Source: Algibacter miyuki
GTDB lineage: Bacteria; Bacteroidota; Bacteroidia; Flavobacteriales; Flavobacteriaceae
Assembly (NCBI RefSeq): GCF_030409805.1
Contig: NZ_JAUFQP010000013.1
Location: forward strand, 1,184,501-1,248,500
Reading direction: 5' to 3'
DNA length: 64,000 bases
Shown: piece by piece, positions 60,435 through 64,000 of the stretch
Numbering within the stretch: the stretch's first letter is position 1
Layout of the letters: every line of letters starts with the position of its first letter
Made by a program: the position numbers and the translations under genes
The notes under the pieces: generated by a model
Databases searched by the model: none
Told to the model about the DNA's origin: nothing
The model's input: the letters and a program-made list of their open reading frames with translations, nothing else

Positions 60435-60864
60435 AAACCGATAAAAGGTTAGACGTTGTTGCAAATATATAAAACTTAAGGCTTCATTAATGTTATTAAA
60501 GGTTTTTGTAAATGTGGTATTTCTCAAAATGTAGAATTACGAATAAATTGGTGTTTGTAAGTTTTTTACGCATATTTAATAAAACAAAGCATGCTTTATA
60601 GCAGGGGGATTCTGATGTATTTCATCAGGAATTTCTGTGTAATCTTAAAAGTTATTAACAATGACTTGTTTTTAATTATTTCATCCCTAAATTCGCACTT
60701 TGAAATTTAGAATGATCCAAATCACTCTTAACCTCGTAGTTATGTTTATGATAATTAGTATTGAGATCTAATGTTATAGGGATATTGTTAAATAAATTGC
60801 TATCGATACACCTGTAATTTGATTTTTATATTATAAACTTTAAAAGTTATAAAATAAACAAATT
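60435..60864. promoter_or_regulatory. 430-nt divergent spacer between the glycan series and beta-helix gene
   Basis: This AT-rich gap must hold promoters for both the minus-strand glycan series and the plus-strand lipoprotein gene, but no full TAnnTTTG box stands out. It has a 9-bp hairpin with one bulge (60609-60632, gattctgatg/catcaggaat) and one ATCGA site (60802-60806). A 16-mer TTAAAAGTTATAAAAT at 60840-60855 recurs before the second beta-helix gene. A 19-codon ORF is present but unsupported. Confidence 0.45.
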
Positions 60865-62733
60865 ATGAAGAGAATTTTGAGTAAGAGGGGTTTACTTTAC
60901 ATGGCAATAGCAGTAGTTGCATTAGTGTCCTGTAACAATGAAGAAGTGTATGTTGATCCCGAAGTAAGTGATAGTAATATTACTGGGAGTAATGAAGATG
61001 TTGATTCAGAAGCGATTTATGCTTGTGATTTTGGATTAAATAATGTTGAATCTAACTCAACAATAATTATTAATTGTTTACTTGATTTAGAGGGAGAAAC
61101 AATTAACTTACCTAACAATATCAGCCTTTTAGGAGAGGGAGGCGATATCATTAATGGAACTTTAAATTTTTCTGAAGGTACATATATAGATGTAGCTCTA
61201 ATGAATTCTTCATTAATATTAGCTGGAGAAAAACCTGCTATTAGAGATGTTTCTTTTAATTTTGAGCCTAGTCGATGGGGGATTGTCGAAGGTAAAGTGT
61301 CCGATGCGGTTGCTTTAAAAAACCGAGAAATATTGAACTCCATGATGGTTTTGGCTAAGAACTATGGTTTTAATACGTTGAAAATTGATGAAATGGATGC
61401 TTACTTTGAGGTGGGAGCCCGAGTTAATAATCCAAAGATAAAGTCAGAAGAGGCTATCCTTATTCCTTCTGATTTTAACTTGGCTATGACCGATAATACC
61501 TTTATTAGGGTTCAACCGAGTAATGCACATAGTTATGCTTTAATAATGGTATATGAATCTGAAAATATTTCAATTACTGGAGGTAATTTAGTAGGAGACC
61601 GATGGGAGCATGATTATACACCTATTATTGATTTATATGGTAATTCTTATGATTCACATGAGTGGGGACATGTTATGGATATTCGAGGAGGCGTAAATGT
61701 AGTTATTGATGGGGTGCGTATATCGGATGCCAGTGGTGATGGGTTTCAAGTAGCAGGTAGTACAATTAGAAATATTGATGGAACAGCAGGTAATTCAGTG
61801 ATATCAACAGGAGTTGTTTTGAAAAACAGTATTATTGAAGCCTCAAGAAGAAATGCACTTAGTCTGCTTGATGGCGATGGTATTTTAGTGGAAAATTGTG
61901 ATATTCTAGATACTGCTTTAGGAACAAATCCTACTGGTGAAAATTATAGTAGTGCAGGTACATGGCCAAAACACGGCGTTAGTTTTGAGGCTTGGCGCGT
62001 TAGAAATAGTGACGGTAGTTTATATGAATATGAGAAAATTGAAAACGTTATTCTAAGAGGTAATAGATTCAAAGGCAATATCTATGGAGATATTGTTTTA
62101 TTTACAGGCTCTTTTATTACAGTAGAAAATAACTATTTTGAGTCGAGAATAGGAAATAAGGCGTCTAATAATATTATAATAAGAAATAATGTTATGCAAG
62201 CTGGAGAAATAGATGGAGAGCCAAGTGAGTATGGTATTTTAATTAAATCATATTTAGTAAATGATGAAGAAACTAATTTTAATTATGAAATTTATGGGAA
62301 TAAAATTGATGGTTACAAAAATGCGATGGTACTTTCAGGTGAGAATTTTGACGTTCACGATAATGCATTGACTGGGTTTAAAAGCGCTATTTCTTTAGGT
62401 AAAAGATTTTATTACTCAAAATTTTATAATAATACTTTAGAGACAGATTTATCTACAAGTTATGGATATGTGGCTAGAGGAGCTGATATTAAAGATATTA
62501 ATATCAAAAATGAAAATATTACTGTTGGGCGTAGATCTGTTGATTTTTACGATGTTATTGCAGATTCTGAACAAGGTTTAGTGTTTGATAATTGTGAGTT
62601 TAATACAATTAGTAGAAATAAAAGTAATATTGATGGATGTGAGAATATTACAATTAAAAATTCTACTTTTAATGTAGATTTTAGTGTTGTAGATGATTCA
62701 AAAAACATCTTGTTTATTGATAATAATAAGTAA
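60865..62733 (+). CDS. Right-handed beta-helix surface lipoprotein
   Basis: The 622-aa protein has a lipoprotein signal with lipobox Cys23 (VSC), followed by Asn-Asn-Glu-Glu, an acidic start like the surface-export signals of Bacteroidetes lipoproteins. Residues about 60-150 form a domain repeated in the next gene. The rest (about 190-600) has many short Asn- and Ile-rich turns (NNIIIRNN, GILIKS, IYGNKID) typical of pectate-lyase-like parallel beta-helices. Conserved between both paralogues is HDYTPIIDLYG and DSHEWGH (about residues 250-270). A lyase or glycan-binding role at the cell surface is possible; no catalytic assignment can be made. Confidence 0.82.
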   Translation: MKRILSKRGLLYMAIAVVALVSCNNEEVYVDPEVSDSNITGSNEDVDSEAIYACDFGLNNVESNSTIIINCLLDLEGETINLPNNISLLGEGGDIINGTLNFSEGTYIDVALMNSSLILAGEKPAIRDVSFNFEPSRWGIVEGKVSDAVALKNREILNSMMVLAKNYGFNTLKIDEMDAYFEVGARVNNPKIKSEEAILIPSDFNLAMTDNTFIRVQPSNAHSYALIMVYESENISITGGNLVGDRWEHDYTPIIDLYGNSYDSHEWGHVMDIRGGVNVVIDGVRISDASGDGFQVAGSTIRNIDGTAGNSVISTGVVLKNSIIEASRRNALSLLDGDGILVENCDILDTALGTNPTGENYSSAGTWPKHGVSFEAWRVRNSDGSLYEYEKIENVILRGNRFKGNIYGDIVLFTGSFITVENNYFESRIGNKASNNIIIRNNVMQAGEIDGEPSEYGILIKSYLVNDEETNFNYEIYGNKIDGYKNAMVLSGENFDVHDNALTGFKSAISLGKRFYYSKFYNNTLETDLSTSYGYVARGADIKDINIKNENITVGRRSVDFYDVIADSEQGLVFDNCEFNTISRNKSNIDGCENITIKNSTFNVDFSVVDDSKNILFIDNNK

Positions 62734-62757
62734 GAACCTATTTAAATTTAATATTAT

Positions 62758-62790
62758 AACCTCAGGCATTATTAATGTTTGAGGTTTTTT
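62758..62790 (+). terminator. Terminator after the first beta-helix gene
   Basis: A stem of up to 13 bp including wobble pairs (aacctca... 62758-62770 with 62774-62786), tiny loop and a following T-run. Confidence 0.8.
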
Positions 62791-62866
62791 CTGTCCATAA
62801 TTGTAATGTAAATCGTTGATGTTGTTTAAATTGTCTAATTTATTAAAAGTTATAAAATTACATTTA

Positions 62867-62971
62867 ATCGATGTTATAAGTATTTTATCGATATAATTTA
62901 TAGTTTTTAATGCATTTCATCGAATTAATAAGTATTTTGTCGTTTTTTATTAATGTTACTCTATACATTTG
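62867..62971 (+). promoter_or_regulatory. Promoter and repeated sites before the second beta-helix gene
   Basis: TACATTTG (62964-62971) matches the -7 box, 31 nt before the ATG. Upstream are three ATCGA sites (62867, 62887, 62919) and a 15-mer ATAAGTATTTT(A/G)TCG repeated at 62876-62890 and 62928-62942. These may be regulator sites that control the gene. Confidence 0.5.
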
Positions 62972-63002
62972 TAGCATAATAATACTTCAAAATACAAAAA
63001 TT

Positions 63003-64000
63003 ATGAAATTTATATTTAGACCTATGTTAATTCCCTTATTTTCCCTATTATTTATATTTACAGGATGTACTGAAGAGGCATTGGAGGAAATTCAAGCGAT
63101 AGAAGAAAAAGCAGCAGTAGTTAATACTAATGAAGATAATGATACTAATTCTGATGTAGATTCAAGTCTTCCTTGTGAATTCAAATTAGAAAACGTTGAA
63201 CCTAATTCAATAGTAATTATTAATTGCGTCATGGATTTGGGTTACGAAACGGTAACCTTACCTTCTAACGTATCTATTATTTACGAAGGAGGAGATATTA
63301 TAAATGGAACGTTAAGTTTTTCCGAAGGTTCTATTATTTCGGGCGAGTTATTAAACTCCACTTTAACGGTTGCGGGAGTGCTACCGGAATTAAAAAATAA
63401 TGTTTTTAATTTTCTACCAGAACGTTGGGAGATTATTGAAGATAAAGTTGAAGATGATGTGGCACTGTCTAATAGAAAAAAATTCAATGATGTGATGCTA
63501 CTAGTGCAAAAACTAGGAGGTACTAAGTTCGAAGTTGATAATTTAAATGCCTATTTCGATGTTAGTTCTCGAGTAAATAATCCTAAAATTAAATCAGAGA
63601 GTGCCATTTTATTACCCTCTAATTTTGAGTTAAGTATGACAGATAACACATACTTACGTGTGCAACCTAATAATGCACATGCATATAGCTTAATAATGGT
63701 TTTTAAAGGTGAAAATATTAAGGTAACTGGAGGAAATTTAATAGGTGATCGCTATGAGCATGATTATACACCTGTAGTAGATTTATATGGCAAAGAATAT
63801 GATACTCATGAGTGGGGGCATGTTACTCACGTTTCTGGTGGTGTAAATGTCACTTTGGAAGGTATTAATATTTTAGATGGATCGGGAGATGGTTTTGTAG
63901 TACATGGTAGTTCTATTAGGGCTACAGATGGAACACCAGGAAATGCTGTAATTTCAAAAAATGTAACGTTAAGAAATTGCACTATTGATGGGGCTCGAAG
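63003..64000 (+). CDS. Right-handed beta-helix surface lipoprotein, second paralogue (partial)
   Basis: This gene starts with ATG at 63003 and runs off the window end; 332 complete codons are visible. It has a lipobox Cys22 (FTGC) followed by TEEALEE, again an acidic surface-export-like start. From residue 57 on it aligns with the first paralogue, with about 60% identity by eye, including VNNPKIKSE, GDRYEHDYTP, DLYGKEYDTHEWGH and the DGSGDGF segment. The pair looks like a tandem duplication. The N-terminal linker (about 28-56) is Asp/Glu/Asn-rich and differs between them. The 3' part lies outside the window. Confidence 0.85.
   Translation, partial: MKFIFRPMLIPLFSLLFIFTGCTEEALEEIQAIEEKAAVVNTNEDNDTNSDVDSSLPCEFKLENVEPNSIVIINCVMDLGYETVTLPSNVSIIYEGGDIINGTLSFSEGSIISGELLNSTLTVAGVLPELKNNVFNFLPERWEIIEDKVEDDVALSNRKKFNDVMLLVQKLGGTKFEVDNLNAYFDVSSRVNNPKIKSESAILLPSNFELSMTDNTYLRVQPNNAHAYSLIMVFKGENIKVTGGNLIGDRYEHDYTPVVDLYGKEYDTHEWGHVTHVSGGVNVTLEGINILDGSGDGFVVHGSSIRATDGTPGNAVISKNVTLRNCTIDGAR

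Noticed and set aside
60712..60771. 19-codon hydrophobic ORF in the 430-nt spacer
   Set aside because: ATG-to-TAA frame with a plausible look of a small membrane peptide, but no promoter box, no partner and a chance-level length.
1..64000. tRNA, rRNA or CRISPR array
   Set aside because: No tRNA-like T-loop with matching arms, rRNA segment or regularly spaced repeats were seen while reading both strands; a tRNAscan or CRISPR search was not run.

Overview
The window is AT-rich chromosomal DNA from a member of the Flavobacteriaceae (phylum Bacteroidetes). The main signs are CarboxypepD_reg-type TonB receptors, many proteins of families typical of Flavobacteriia (DUF6146-, DUF6787- and DUF3857-like), and TAnnTTTG-type -7 boxes in place of sigma70 boxes. 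Start codons lack clear Shine-Dalgarno sequences, and several genes start with TTG or GTG. I could not assign a genus. No rRNA, tRNA, CRISPR array or transposase gene was found.

Region 1 (1-19,000) is mostly housekeeping: the end of pyrG, yidC, an unusual short XseA-like protein with a membrane tail, a probable metal-uptake operon (His/Asp-rich TonB receptor, His/Cys-rich exported protein, membrane protein), two small envelope proteins, the serine pathway (serC, serA) with an acyl-CoA reductase and a ferredoxin, a transglutaminase-like protein, thiamine diphosphokinase, a second TonB receptor and ychF.

Region 2 (19,000-48,500) carries topoisomerase IV (parE, parC) with a small basic ORF between the subunits, miaA, a voltage-gated K+ channel with a zinc ribbon, a DnaQ/GIY-YIG fusion, a PLP-homeostasis protein, dehydrogenases, pcm, a methionine gamma-lyase-like enzyme with a divergent Lrp regulator, an orphan histidine-kinase module, an ALDH-RluA-panB-nth group, bcp, an MBL-fold hydrolase, and an XRE regulator divergent from an M14 carboxypeptidase. 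The XRE/M14 spacer holds several palindromic operators lying on both promoters. Two copies of an 89-bp GC-rich element with short terminal inverted repeats sit in intergenic sequence at 19.1 and 26.4 kb.

Region 3 (48,600-64,000) is an accessory surface-glycan region. A plus-strand series (MBOAT O-acyltransferase, SGNH partner, ATP-grasp ligase, HAD phosphatase, FemAB/GNAT-like transferase) converges on a minus-strand series (GT4 glycosyltransferase, sugar-transfer ATP-grasp, CapK/PaaK-like adenylating enzyme, DegT-like PLP protein, initiating sugar transferase, PglD-like acetyltransferase). Two paralogous beta-helix lipoproteins follow, the second cut by the window end. The enzyme set suggests a lipid-linked glycan that is O-acetylated and perhaps decorated with amide-linked groups; this is inference. 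A fresh 38-bp tandem duplication at the ATP-grasp/CapK junction has created a 12-codon mini-ORF between two formerly coupled genes.
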